Shown piece after piece: positions 1-5,529 of a stretch of 6,328 bases of DNA (the stretch's first letter is position 1; each line of letters starts with the position of its first letter). Under the pieces are notes generated by a model that did no database searches, was not told where the DNA came from, and saw nothing but the letters and a program-made list of their open reading frames with translations. The stretch comes from Firmicutes bacterium UBA1768 (GTDB lineage Bacteria; Bacillota; Clostridia; Peptostreptococcales; Anaerovoracaceae). The translations under genes were made by a program, and so were the position numbers. Where the stretch lies: assembly GCA_002315335.1 (NCBI GenBank), contig DCGW01000040.1, positions 1 to 6,328 of the forward strand, in the 5' to 3' direction.

Positions 1-665
1 ATCTGAGGGTTCTTGTGGAAACAGGGCACAATATTTTTGTCAGTGGAGGCACAAGCTCCGGCAAGACAACGTTTCTGAATATTCTTTCAGAGTACATTCC
101 TAAGGATGAAAGGGTAGTCGTGATAGAAGACTCTTCTGAGCTTAAAATGGACGGAATTGACAACTTAGTGAGACTCGAAACGAGAAATGCAAATTCGCAG
201 GGTAAGGGTGCAGTCAATATCAGGCAGCTAATAAAAAGCTCTCTTAGAATGAGGCCTGACCGTATTGTGGTCGGTGAGGTAAGAGGAGGAGAGGCTTTGG
301 ACATGCTGCAGGCACTAAACTCGGGGCATGACGGCTGTATGTCGACAGGTCATTCAAACTCGGCGGAGGGAATGATGTACAGGCTGGAAACTATGGTTCT
401 TACGGCAGAGAATTTTCCCCTGGATGCCATAAGAAAGCAGATTATTTCGGCTTTGGATATTGTAGTGCACTTAGGTCGCTTTGCCGATATGTCCAGAAAG
501 GTGCTTGAAATTTCGGAAGTGACTGAGTCTGATCGAGGAGAGATAGCCATGAATAAGTTGTTCCTGTTTGATGGAGAAAAGTTGAAAAAGACCGGAAATA
601 TGTTGAAAAATCCAGCCAAAATACGTATGCGATACAGAGGTGATAAAAGTGTATTCATTAATTGA
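1..665 (+). CDS. tadA: TadA/CpaF-family type II/IV secretion ATPase, C-terminal part (5' end cut by window)
   Basis: This is the cytoplasmic hexameric ATPase that powers Tad (Flp) pilus assembly by driving the TadB/TadC platform. The frame is open from base 3, before the GTG at 15, so the gene starts outside the window; the family is usually about 350-450 residues and only about 220 are seen. Visible motifs are a Walker A P-loop, GGTSSGKTT (45-71), an acidic box, VVVIEDSSEL, the conserved arginine stretch RLETRNAN, a Walker B region, RIVVGEVRGGEALDM, and a His box, GHDGCMSTGHSNSAEGM. The order and spacing are those of CpaF/TadA rather than PilB or GspE: there is no tetracysteine zinc motif, and the GEVRGGEA form is typical of CpaF. 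The C-terminus overlaps the next gene by 17 bp, which suggests translational coupling. The family assignment is very secure; the missing N-terminal domain cannot be judged. Confidence 0.96.
   Translation, partial: LRVLVETGHNIFVSGGTSSGKTTFLNILSEYIPKDERVVVIEDSSELKMDGIDNLVRLETRNANSQGKGAVNIRQLIKSSLRMRPDRIVVGEVRGGEALDMLQALNSGHDGCMSTGHSNSAEGMMYRLETMVLTAENFPLDAIRKQIISALDIVVHLGRFADMSRKVLEISEVTESDRGEIAMNKLFLFDGEKLKKTGNMLKNPAKIRMRYRGDKSVFIN
636..644 (+). promoter_or_regulatory. Shine-Dalgarno site deciding the tadB start
   Basis: AGAGGTGAT matches the extended anti-SD complement AGGAGGTGAT with one base missing. It lies just upstream of the GTG at 649, with 8 bases between the GAGG core and the start codon. 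An in-frame GTG at 640 overlaps this site and cannot use it, so 649 is preferred. The site lies inside the tadA coding region. Confidence 0.7.
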
Positions 666-1422
666 CAGGTTTAGAGATCGTGAAGATGAACTCAAAATAC
701 CAATTGAGAAGAAGCTGATTGCAATATACTTTGTCGTTGGCTCGGCAGCGTCCTTTGGAGTTGGATGGTTATTTTTTAAGAACATAATAGTAGGTGCAGG
801 CTTTTGCGTCAGTCCATTCCTGTTATTTCCTGTATTTACGGAATTTGTAAGAAACATAAAGAGAGAAGAAATGAACATGCAGTTCAAGGACGTGCTTTAT
901 GCCTTCTCCGATGCGGCCGCCTCTGGCAAGTCTGCCCAGTTATCCGTTGATAACGCATACCGAAACCTTCGTAGAATATACGGAGACAACAACGTTCTTA
1001 CCGAAAGCTTCGGCGAAATGACACTTAAGATAAAGGAAACAAATGCTGCACCTGAAAAAGTTCTGATGGACTTTGCTTTAAAATGTGAGATTGAGGATAT
1101 CAGAAACTTTATTGAGATTTACTGTATATGCCTTACCAGCGGAGGTGACAGAGAAAAGGCCATAGCAAAGGCGGCTTCAATAATTGGTGAAAAAATCAAT
1201 TTGAGGTTAGAGCTAAGAAACATTCTTGCTCAGAAAAAACTTGAGGCGGCAATTCTTTGCTGTATTACCCCAATTATTCTTTTGTTTCTGCAGATTACTT
1301 CAGCTGAGTATACGGCGGTCCTTTATTCTACTTTTGCCGGAAGAATAATCATGGTTGGGTGTCTCGCGGCAGCGGTGTTTGCAGCATCAAAGTGTTTAAA
1401 AATTATGGATATCAGGATATAA
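649..1422 (+). CDS. tadB: TadB-like pilus assembly platform protein (type II secretion F domain)
   Basis: This is a predicted polytopic membrane protein of 257 residues that would pair with the TadC-like protein as the platform the TadA ATPase acts on. Two hydrophobic segments lie near the N-terminus (about residues 23-44 and 46-66). A cytoplasmic helical region follows (about 75-195), whose F-domain pattern includes YAFSDAAASGKS and CLTSGGDREKAIAKAA. Two more membrane segments are at about 198-216 and 232-250. It is shorter than classical TadB (about 300-320 residues). The GTG start at 649 was chosen for its good SD; a GTG at 640 would add three residues. The gene overlaps tadA by 17 bp and ends 12 bp before the tadC-like gene. 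The TadB versus TadC assignment rests on gene order and on the partner's different architecture; membership of the T2SSF family is well supported. Confidence 0.87.
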   Translation: MYSLIDRFRDREDELKIPIEKKLIAIYFVVGSAASFGVGWLFFKNIIVGAGFCVSPFLLFPVFTEFVRNIKREEMNMQFKDVLYAFSDAAASGKSAQLSVDNAYRNLRRIYGDNNVLTESFGEMTLKIKETNAAPEKVLMDFALKCEIEDIRNFIEIYCICLTSGGDREKAIAKAASIIGEKINLRLELRNILAQKKLEAAILCCITPIILLFLQITSAEYTAVLYSTFAGRIIMVGCLAAAVFAASKCLKIMDIRI

Positions 1423-1434
1423 AAGCACACAGAT

Positions 1435-2694
1435 ATGGAAAAAATCAGAAGAAAAAATTTAAAAGAATTGCTTGAAAACAGAGATAATGTTATTAGCCTT
1501 ATTCTTGCTGCGGCAGCTGTTATTCTTGTTATAGTATGGGGGCTGACTTTTAAGTTTGGCCCGGAAAAGCTTATGTCTGAGATAGAGCGAAACGACTTTG
1601 GAGGTTCTTCCAAAATACTTTCAGCCATAGTGTCAACAGAGTTTCAAGGAAAAGCCGTAGAGCGAGAGGTGGAGCTGATTGTAGGATCAAGAAACCTAAG
1701 TGATGAAGAAATCAGCAGAAGCTTTGAGCTTTTGAAAAAAGAGCTTCCAACGATAGTGTTAGGCAGCAATGAAAGTGCGGAATCAATAATTACAGATATG
1801 AACCTCATTGAAGAAGATGAAAAATCCGGGATAACCCTGGATTGGGAGTCAAGCAATACCAACCTGATAGGAGCTGACGGAAGTGTTTATCCGCTTGAAG
1901 GAGAAGTAGGAGAGTACGTTCAGCTTTCCGCTATCTTAAGCCTTGACGGGAGCGAAGAAGAGTGGAAATGCAATGTACGGCATATGGCTTCTCTGACGGA
2001 GGAAAACTATGAAGTGGCTTTTGAAAGAGAGGTAGAGCATATCAAAGAGGAATTATCGCTGTCCGATTCCAACAAGGTCCTTGAACTTCCGGCAGAGACC
2101 CGTGGAGGGCAGACTCTTGCCTGGAGGGAGAAAAAGGATAATACGCTTTTGATTTTGGCCTTCTTTGCGATAATACTGATGTTCGCTATCAAGGCAAAAC
2201 GAAGAACAGAAATAAAAAGAATTGCTGAGAAAAGAAGGGAAGAAATTCAGAGAGAGTTTCCTTATTTTCTCGATAAGCTGGTAATGCTTTTGTCGGCAGG
2301 ATTAATTCTGAGAGAGGCGGTAGAAAGAATCGCCGCTGATTATAGCAGAAACAACGACGAAAGGCATAAAAAAGTTCTGTATGAGGAGCTTTGTTCAACC
2401 GTTAAGACCATGACTGAGACGAATTCTTCTCTGTCTTCAGAATTAATTAAGCTATCTGAACGGTTGGGGATAAGGGAGTTTGCAAGGCTTGCCGTGATCC
2501 TCAGAGACAGCCTTGAATCGGGAATGGAACTGGCAGAAAAGCTTACTCAGGAAAGTGAATTGATGTGGACGGAACGTAGGTCTTCTGTTCAAAAGCTGGG
2601 ACGAACCGCTGACACCAGACTGGTTTTTCCGCTGATGATTATTCTGATTGTCTTGATAATTATTGTAATGGCGCCTGCAATAATGCAGATTTAA
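1435..2694 (+). CDS. tadC: TadC-like type II secretion F protein with a large extracytoplasmic Ig-like insert
   Basis: This is the second platform protein (419 residues). A basic N-terminus (MEKIRRKNLK) precedes membrane segment 1 (about 19-39). A hydrophilic region of nearly 200 residues follows, then membrane segment 2 (about 237-253), a cytoplasmic T2SSF helical domain (about 265-395: FPYFLDKLVMLLSAGL, LAVILRDSLESGMELAEKL), and a C-terminal membrane segment (about 397-416). The positive-inside rule puts the insert outside the cell. Within the insert, residues about 80-184 resemble the atrophied bacterial Ig-like fold: a strand with DWESSNTNLIGADGSVYP, then YVQLSAILSLDG and a closing WKCNVRH. 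A motif, LPAETRGGQTLAWREKK, lies just before membrane segment 2. Ordinary TadC is about 300 residues and lacks this ectodomain. No strong SD precedes the ATG at 1435; translation is probably coupled to tadB, 12 bp upstream. The F domain is secure; the Ig-like call is pattern-based. Confidence 0.85.
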   Translation: MEKIRRKNLKELLENRDNVISLILAAAAVILVIVWGLTFKFGPEKLMSEIERNDFGGSSKILSAIVSTEFQGKAVEREVELIVGSRNLSDEEISRSFELLKKELPTIVLGSNESAESIITDMNLIEEDEKSGITLDWESSNTNLIGADGSVYPLEGEVGEYVQLSAILSLDGSEEEWKCNVRHMASLTEENYEVAFEREVEHIKEELSLSDSNKVLELPAETRGGQTLAWREKKDNTLLILAFFAIILMFAIKAKRRTEIKRIAEKRREEIQREFPYFLDKLVMLLSAGLILREAVERIAADYSRNNDERHKKVLYEELCSTVKTMTETNSSLSSELIKLSERLGIREFARLAVILRDSLESGMELAEKLTQESELMWTERRSSVQKLGRTADTRLVFPLMIILIVLIIIVMAPAIMQI

Positions 2695-2696
2695 AA

Positions 2697-2704
2697 GGGA
2701 GGTG
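2697..2704 (+). promoter_or_regulatory. Strong Shine-Dalgarno site of the pilin gene
   Basis: GGGAGGTG lies in the 15-bp gap between the tadC stop and the pilin ATG at 2710, with 5 bases of A-rich spacer. It is the best SD match in the window and fits the high output expected for the major pilus subunit. Confidence 0.85.
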
Positions 2705-2709
2705 AAAAA

Positions 2710-2892
2710 ATGGTGCTTTCAAGGATTAGAAACAGATTATTTACTCTTTTTAGCGATAATCGGGGGATGGAACTTGTACAGGTAGGGTTGCTTATAGCGA
2801 TTGCAATTGCCCTGGGTTTGATATTCAAAACTCAGATAACTCAGTTTGTAAACGATGTATTTGGCGGCCTTAAGGCCTCATCTTTCTCATAA
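2710..2892 (+). CDS. flp: Flp1-family type IVb pilin (probable major pilus subunit)
   Basis: This 60-residue preprotein is the likely major subunit of the Tad pilus. A basic leader (MVLSRIRNRLFTLFSDNRG, residues 1-19) is followed by a hydrophobic helix, VGLLIAIAIALGLIF (26-40). The short tail KTQITQFVNDVFGGLK matches the conserved end of clostridial Flp1-like pilins (pattern FKTQI..FVND.F). Prepilin peptidase probably cuts near Gly19. The conserved glutamate then falls at +2 (G-MELV), not at the usual +5, so the exact site is uncertain. The start is fixed by a very strong SD 5 bases upstream. It lies directly after the platform genes and before the TadE-like gene. A 12-base GC-rich palindrome sits in its last codons. 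Family recognition is confident; the role as major rather than minor pilin is inferred from size, SD strength and position. Confidence 0.88.
   Translation: MVLSRIRNRLFTLFSDNRGMELVQVGLLIAIAIALGLIFKTQITQFVNDVFGGLKASSFS
2866..2877 (+). repeat. 12-bp perfect palindrome at the 3' end of flp
   Basis: GGCCTTAAGGCC is fully self-complementary. As RNA it could form a 4-bp G/C stem with a UUAA tetraloop, 16 bases before the tadE start. It overlaps coding sequence for Gly-Leu-Lys-Ala, so it may simply reflect codon choice. A role in stabilising the flp message or damping read-through to tadE is only a possibility. Confidence 0.4.
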
Positions 2893-2893
2893 A

Positions 2894-3133
2894 ATGAAAA
2901 GCTGTGTTTTGAGTAATGTTAAAAAATTAACAGATAATCGCGGAAGCATCTTTGTTGAAAGTGCAATGGTAGTTCCGTTGGTATTGATTTTAGTATTTTC
3001 TGCGATTTTCCTGCTAATGGATTTTTATGTCTTAGTTGTAGACGAAACACGAGAAGATAACGCTGTATTTGCCGAGGGCTTTGAGGAATCGATTCATATT
3101 CGGCAGGCGGCAGCAGTGGAGAATCTGTTATGA
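2894..3133 (+). CDS. tadE: Short TadE-like pseudopilin
   Basis: This 79-residue protein has a class III (prepilin-type) signal. A basic leader of 17 residues ends in TDNRG, then SIFVE places glutamate exactly at +5 (Glu22), followed by a hydrophobic helix (about 24-49: AMVVPLVLILVFSAIFLLM). This is the TadE pattern (G-x4-E-A/S). TadE-type proteins are processed by the Tad prepilin peptidase and act as minor pilins or assembly factors. The soluble part is only about 30 residues, much shorter than classical TadE. The ATG at 2894 starts one base after the flp stop. A longer in-frame start at 2855 would lie wholly inside flp and was rejected. There is no clear SD, so translation probably depends on ribosomes finishing flp. 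The stop overlaps the next ATG (ATGA). Confidence 0.82.
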   Translation: MKSCVLSNVKKLTDNRGSIFVESAMVVPLVLILVFSAIFLLMDFYVLVVDETREDNAVFAEGFEESIHIRQAAAVENLL

Positions 3134-4701
3134 AAAACAATAAGGGTGCAATTTCTGTACTGCTCTGCGGAATATTTCTGGCAGTGATTATCATAGTTGG
3201 AGCGGCGGCCGATGCTTCGAGCCTGGCCGTCGCCAACGCTTACGCAAAGAGGACCGATTATCTGGCTTCAGAGTCGGTTTTGGCAGAGTATGACAGGAAT
3301 CTGTTTAAAGACTACGGACTAATGGCTTTTAATGGTGGGTCCGATGAAATTGAGGAGAGAATAAAAGACTATGTGGATAGAATGTCCAGACTAAAGGTAA
3401 AAAACAAACGATCCACTGTCTTTTTTGATATAGAGCTTGATGAACTTGAGATTGACTGTGGGGGTCAGAACCTTGCAGTAAATGACATTTTTATAAAAAA
3501 GGTCAGGGAGGACCAGAAATACAGGGCGGTTGACATAGCCATTTCCGCACTCTCAAAAATAAGCAGTGGGGTTTCAGGCATAGGGTCAAAGGTAAAGGAC
3601 GCGAAGAACGGTCTGGCCGAAGAAAACAAGGCTTATCAGGAAGCCAAGAAGGCGGCGGATGCTGTAAACAGCTCCGGAGGTTCTGCTGAAAGCCCTGAAA
3701 AACGCGAAAGCATTAATGTAAATGATAACAAATTCAATATTGATGACGGGCCTTCTCAAAGGGTTTTGCGAAGTGAAAGGGTTATTGAAGCTCTTCCGTC
3801 CGGAGCCTCTTCGGTAGGAACCGCAGCCTCGTCGAATTACGGTTTGGGTCAGGAGGCTCAGCTGCTAAGTCTTGCAGCAAAGAGCTCCGGAATAGTGGAT
3901 TCTTTCAAGTCTGCATTTAGCGCTACGGGTGACAAGGCGGTCATGCTGGAATATATTAGCCATTATTTTAAAAACGCGCTGAAATCTGGTGAAGATATGG
4001 GAGAGACATTTTTCACCAATGAGATGGAATACATAATAAAGGGAAATCTCAGTGATAAGAACAATTATACCAATGTCAAGAATGAGATTTTTTTGCTAAG
4101 GATTGGGTTAAACATAGCGCATATCTACTCTGATAGTGAGAAAAATCAACTGACACTTGAAGCGGCCTCAATAGCTGGAGAATTTGCTCCTGCAGTGCAG
4201 CTTGTCATTGCTACAGCATGGGCGGCTGCTGAAGCAAAACAGGACATCCAGACAATATACACGGGAGGAAAGGTCCCTCTGATAAAGTCTTCCGACGATT
4301 GGAAACTCGGATTTTCTGGGATTTATGCATCGGCTGCAGACAAGGCTGGAGTAGTTTCTGGTACGGGAACCGTAGCCGGAAGTTTATCGGGAGACAGTTC
4401 CGGGTCTTCGGATGGAAGCGCAGCAACCGACTCATCTGATGGTTCTGGTCTGGACTATGAGGGTTATCTTCAGCTGCTTCTTCTTACGGTGAGCAGAGAC
4501 AATCTGATAAAAAGGACCATGGATTTAATTACTATAAACATGAAAGGTAGATATGATATTCAATTTGACCTTAGAAATTGCATAATAAAATATAGTGAAA
4601 AGGCACAATTCAGGCGAATACCATTTTTGCCTTCGGTACTACCGGGCATAATTCAAGATAATGCAATGTTGGTTGAAGGAGAGTACGAATACAAGGCATA
4701 G
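3130..4701 (+). CDS. TadG-like / DUF5702-type protein with prepilin-like N-terminus
   Basis: This 523-residue protein probably sits at or outside the membrane as a Tad assembly or anchoring component. The N-terminus MKNNKGAISVLL resembles a prepilin-type cut site (after Gly6) followed by a hydrophobic helix (about 8-28), but Leu replaces Glu at +5. After it comes LASESVLAEYDRNLFKDYGL (45-64), the pattern I associate with clostridial DUF5702 proteins. A polar, coiled-coil-prone stretch (about 150-210) follows, then an Ala-rich helical part (about 245-370), a Ser/Gly/Asp-rich linker (about 418-440), and a C-terminal block, YEGYLQLLLLTVSRDNLIKR then TMDLITINM, also DUF5702-like. The start is supported by GGAG 8 bases upstream and by the ATGA overlap with tadE. 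No enzyme motif or von Willebrand MIDAS motif was seen, unlike many TadG proteins. The DUF5702 name is from memory of the pattern, not a search. Confidence 0.8.
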   Translation: MKNNKGAISVLLCGIFLAVIIIVGAAADASSLAVANAYAKRTDYLASESVLAEYDRNLFKDYGLMAFNGGSDEIEERIKDYVDRMSRLKVKNKRSTVFFDIELDELEIDCGGQNLAVNDIFIKKVREDQKYRAVDIAISALSKISSGVSGIGSKVKDAKNGLAEENKAYQEAKKAADAVNSSGGSAESPEKRESINVNDNKFNIDDGPSQRVLRSERVIEALPSGASSVGTAASSNYGLGQEAQLLSLAAKSSGIVDSFKSAFSATGDKAVMLEYISHYFKNALKSGEDMGETFFTNEMEYIIKGNLSDKNNYTNVKNEIFLLRIGLNIAHIYSDSEKNQLTLEAASIAGEFAPAVQLVIATAWAAAEAKQDIQTIYTGGKVPLIKSSDDWKLGFSGIYASAADKAGVVSGTGTVAGSLSGDSSGSSDGSAATDSSDGSGLDYEGYLQLLLLTVSRDNLIKRTMDLITINMKGRYDIQFDLRNCIIKYSEKAQFRRIPFLPSVLPGIIQDNAMLVEGEYEYKA

Positions 4702-4720
4702 CTATCATTCGGGACAAAAG

Positions 4721-4818
4721 GAAGCGCATTATATTTTGACACCGGCGGCTTTAAAGGGGGAAGCATATTATATTTTAGCACTGGCGGCCTTTAAGGTAGA
4801 AGTATATTATATTTTGGC
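4721..4818 (+). repeat. 39-bp tandem repeat, about 2.5 copies, in the main intergenic gap
   Basis: Three direct units start at 4721, 4760 and 4799. Units 1 and 2 agree at 30 of 39 positions by hand alignment. Unit 3 keeps about the first 20 bases and then diverges. Each unit has an AT-rich half (GAAG then ATTATATTTT) and, in units 1 and 2, a GC-rich half (GGCGGC, then TTTAA and GG). The array fills most of the 164-bp gap between the DUF5702 gene (stop 4701) and the second TadE-like gene (start 4866). GGCCTTT (4786-4792) can pair with AAAGGCC (4820-4826) around a 27-base loop. No clear promoter or intrinsic terminator was found here. Because the period is a multiple of three, one frame stays open from 4661 to 4846 as three 13-residue repeats, but no good SD supports translation. 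Confidence 0.8.
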
Positions 4819-4857
4819 GAAAGGCCAGGGGTTGGACTCCACATAATACAATAAAAA

Positions 4858-4863
4858 GGGGGA
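4858..4863 (+). promoter_or_regulatory. G-rich Shine-Dalgarno site of the second TadE-like gene
   Basis: GGGGGA follows an A-run. It is 2-3 bases from the GTG at 4866, which is tight, and 8-9 bases from the in-frame TTG at 4872, which is better placed. Either codon gives essentially the same protein, differing by two residues. Confidence 0.55.
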
Positions 4864-4865
4864 TT

Positions 4866-5510
4866 GTGGTTTTGAAACGATGGCTTGAATATGCATCCAA
4901 AAGGAGACGAAGTCTTCGAGAGTCAAAAAATAGCGGATATATTATTGTTGAAGCTGCAATATTTCTGCCGGTATTCCTGTTTGCAACAGTACTGCTGATT
5001 TATATGCTGAAGATGATGCACTTTGAGGAGATAATTCATTTTGAGGCTTCCGAAAATCTTGCAAACATGGCATGGGAGTCTCAAATTGTAGGCAACACCG
5101 TAAGCTCAGTTTCCTATGGTGTAAGACTAAACAATGATATTAGCAAGAAAATAGACAAGCGAATAAGAGTAACCGCACCTGTCAGCGAAAAGAATGAGGT
5201 TTTCACAGCTAATATTTCATATCCTATTGAATTGAGCCTGCCGTTTGGGCTTTACGATGACGTGGTGATTGGCGATGTGATAGTGGTCAGGAAGTGGTCG
5301 GGAGCTGACAATACAGGGGAGGTTCTCGGATTCGACGCAATGGAAAATACCGATGGAGACAATTATGTATTTGTATTTCCTAAGTACGGAGAAAGATACC
5401 ATGAGGGAGGATGCTTCTATCTGACTCGGGGAAGCGGCAGTAAAATAGAATGTGTTACAGTGGGTGAAGCGATGGGAATGGGTTATACAAAGTGTAAGGT
5501 TTGTCATTAA
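4866..5510 (+). CDS. TadE-like pseudopilin with C-terminal Cys/His mini-domain
   Basis: This protein has 214 residues from the GTG, or 212 from the TTG at 4872, whose spacing to the SD is better. A strongly basic leader (RWLEYASKRRRSLRESKNSG) ends at Gly24. YIIVE follows, with Glu29 at +5, then a membrane helix (about 30-50), so it is a classical TadE-type prepilin-like N-terminus. Residues about 55-140 form an extracytoplasmic region with probable beta structure. The end (about 167-214) is a separate compact motif: VFVFPKYGERYHEGGCFYL, then GEAMGMGYTKCKVCH. It has His179, Cys183, Cys210 and Cys213, plus Cys196 and a terminal His214. The pattern YHxxGCxYL...GYxxCxxC is one I know from C-terminal tails of secreted thermonuclease-like and ComEC-like proteins, where it looks like a small metal-binding or disulfide knot. 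It is separated from the upstream gene by a repeat-bearing gap and is probably a minor pilin or anchor. Confidence 0.82.
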   Translation: MVLKRWLEYASKRRRSLRESKNSGYIIVEAAIFLPVFLFATVLLIYMLKMMHFEEIIHFEASENLANMAWESQIVGNTVSSVSYGVRLNNDISKKIDKRIRVTAPVSEKNEVFTANISYPIELSLPFGLYDDVVIGDVIVVRKWSGADNTGEVLGFDAMENTDGDNYVFVFPKYGERYHEGGCFYLTRGSGSKIECVTVGEAMGMGYTKCKVCH

Positions 5511-5529
5511 AAACAGGATGGATAATCAG

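Noticed and set aside
350..887. Minus-strand open frames opposite tadA and tadB, and similar ones elsewhere (for example 1323-1628, 2919-3236, 5217-5507, 5694-6255).
   Set aside because: All are antisense shadows of well-supported plus-strand genes. They show no SD, domain or recognisable motif.
2654..2684. TTGATA followed by AATAAT just before flp as an internal promoter.
   Set aside because: The spacer is 19 bases, the -10 match is weak, and the sequence encodes the conserved hydrophobic C-terminus of the TadC-like protein.
2855..2893. Longer in-frame start for the short TadE-like gene.
   Set aside because: The extra codons lie entirely within flp in another frame, have no SD, and would put unrelated residues before an already complete basic prepilin leader.
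4736..4772. TTGACA (4736-4741) followed by TATTAT-like sequence as a sigma-A promoter.
   Set aside because: The spacer to the nearest -10-like hexamer is about 25 bases, far from 17, and the -35-like hexamer is not kept in the other repeat units. The AT-rich half makes -10-like strings by chance.
4786..4826. GGCCTTT / AAAGGCC pairing as an intrinsic terminator.
   Set aside because: The stem has only 7 bp with a 27-base loop and no following U-run, so it is unlikely to terminate transcription.
4661..4846. Small plus-strand frame of 61 codons containing three 13-residue repeats (YYILA-type).
   Set aside because: Its ATG lies inside the DUF5702 gene without a convincing SD, and the openness follows from a repeat period divisible by three. 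It is kept as a note on the repeat rather than as a gene.
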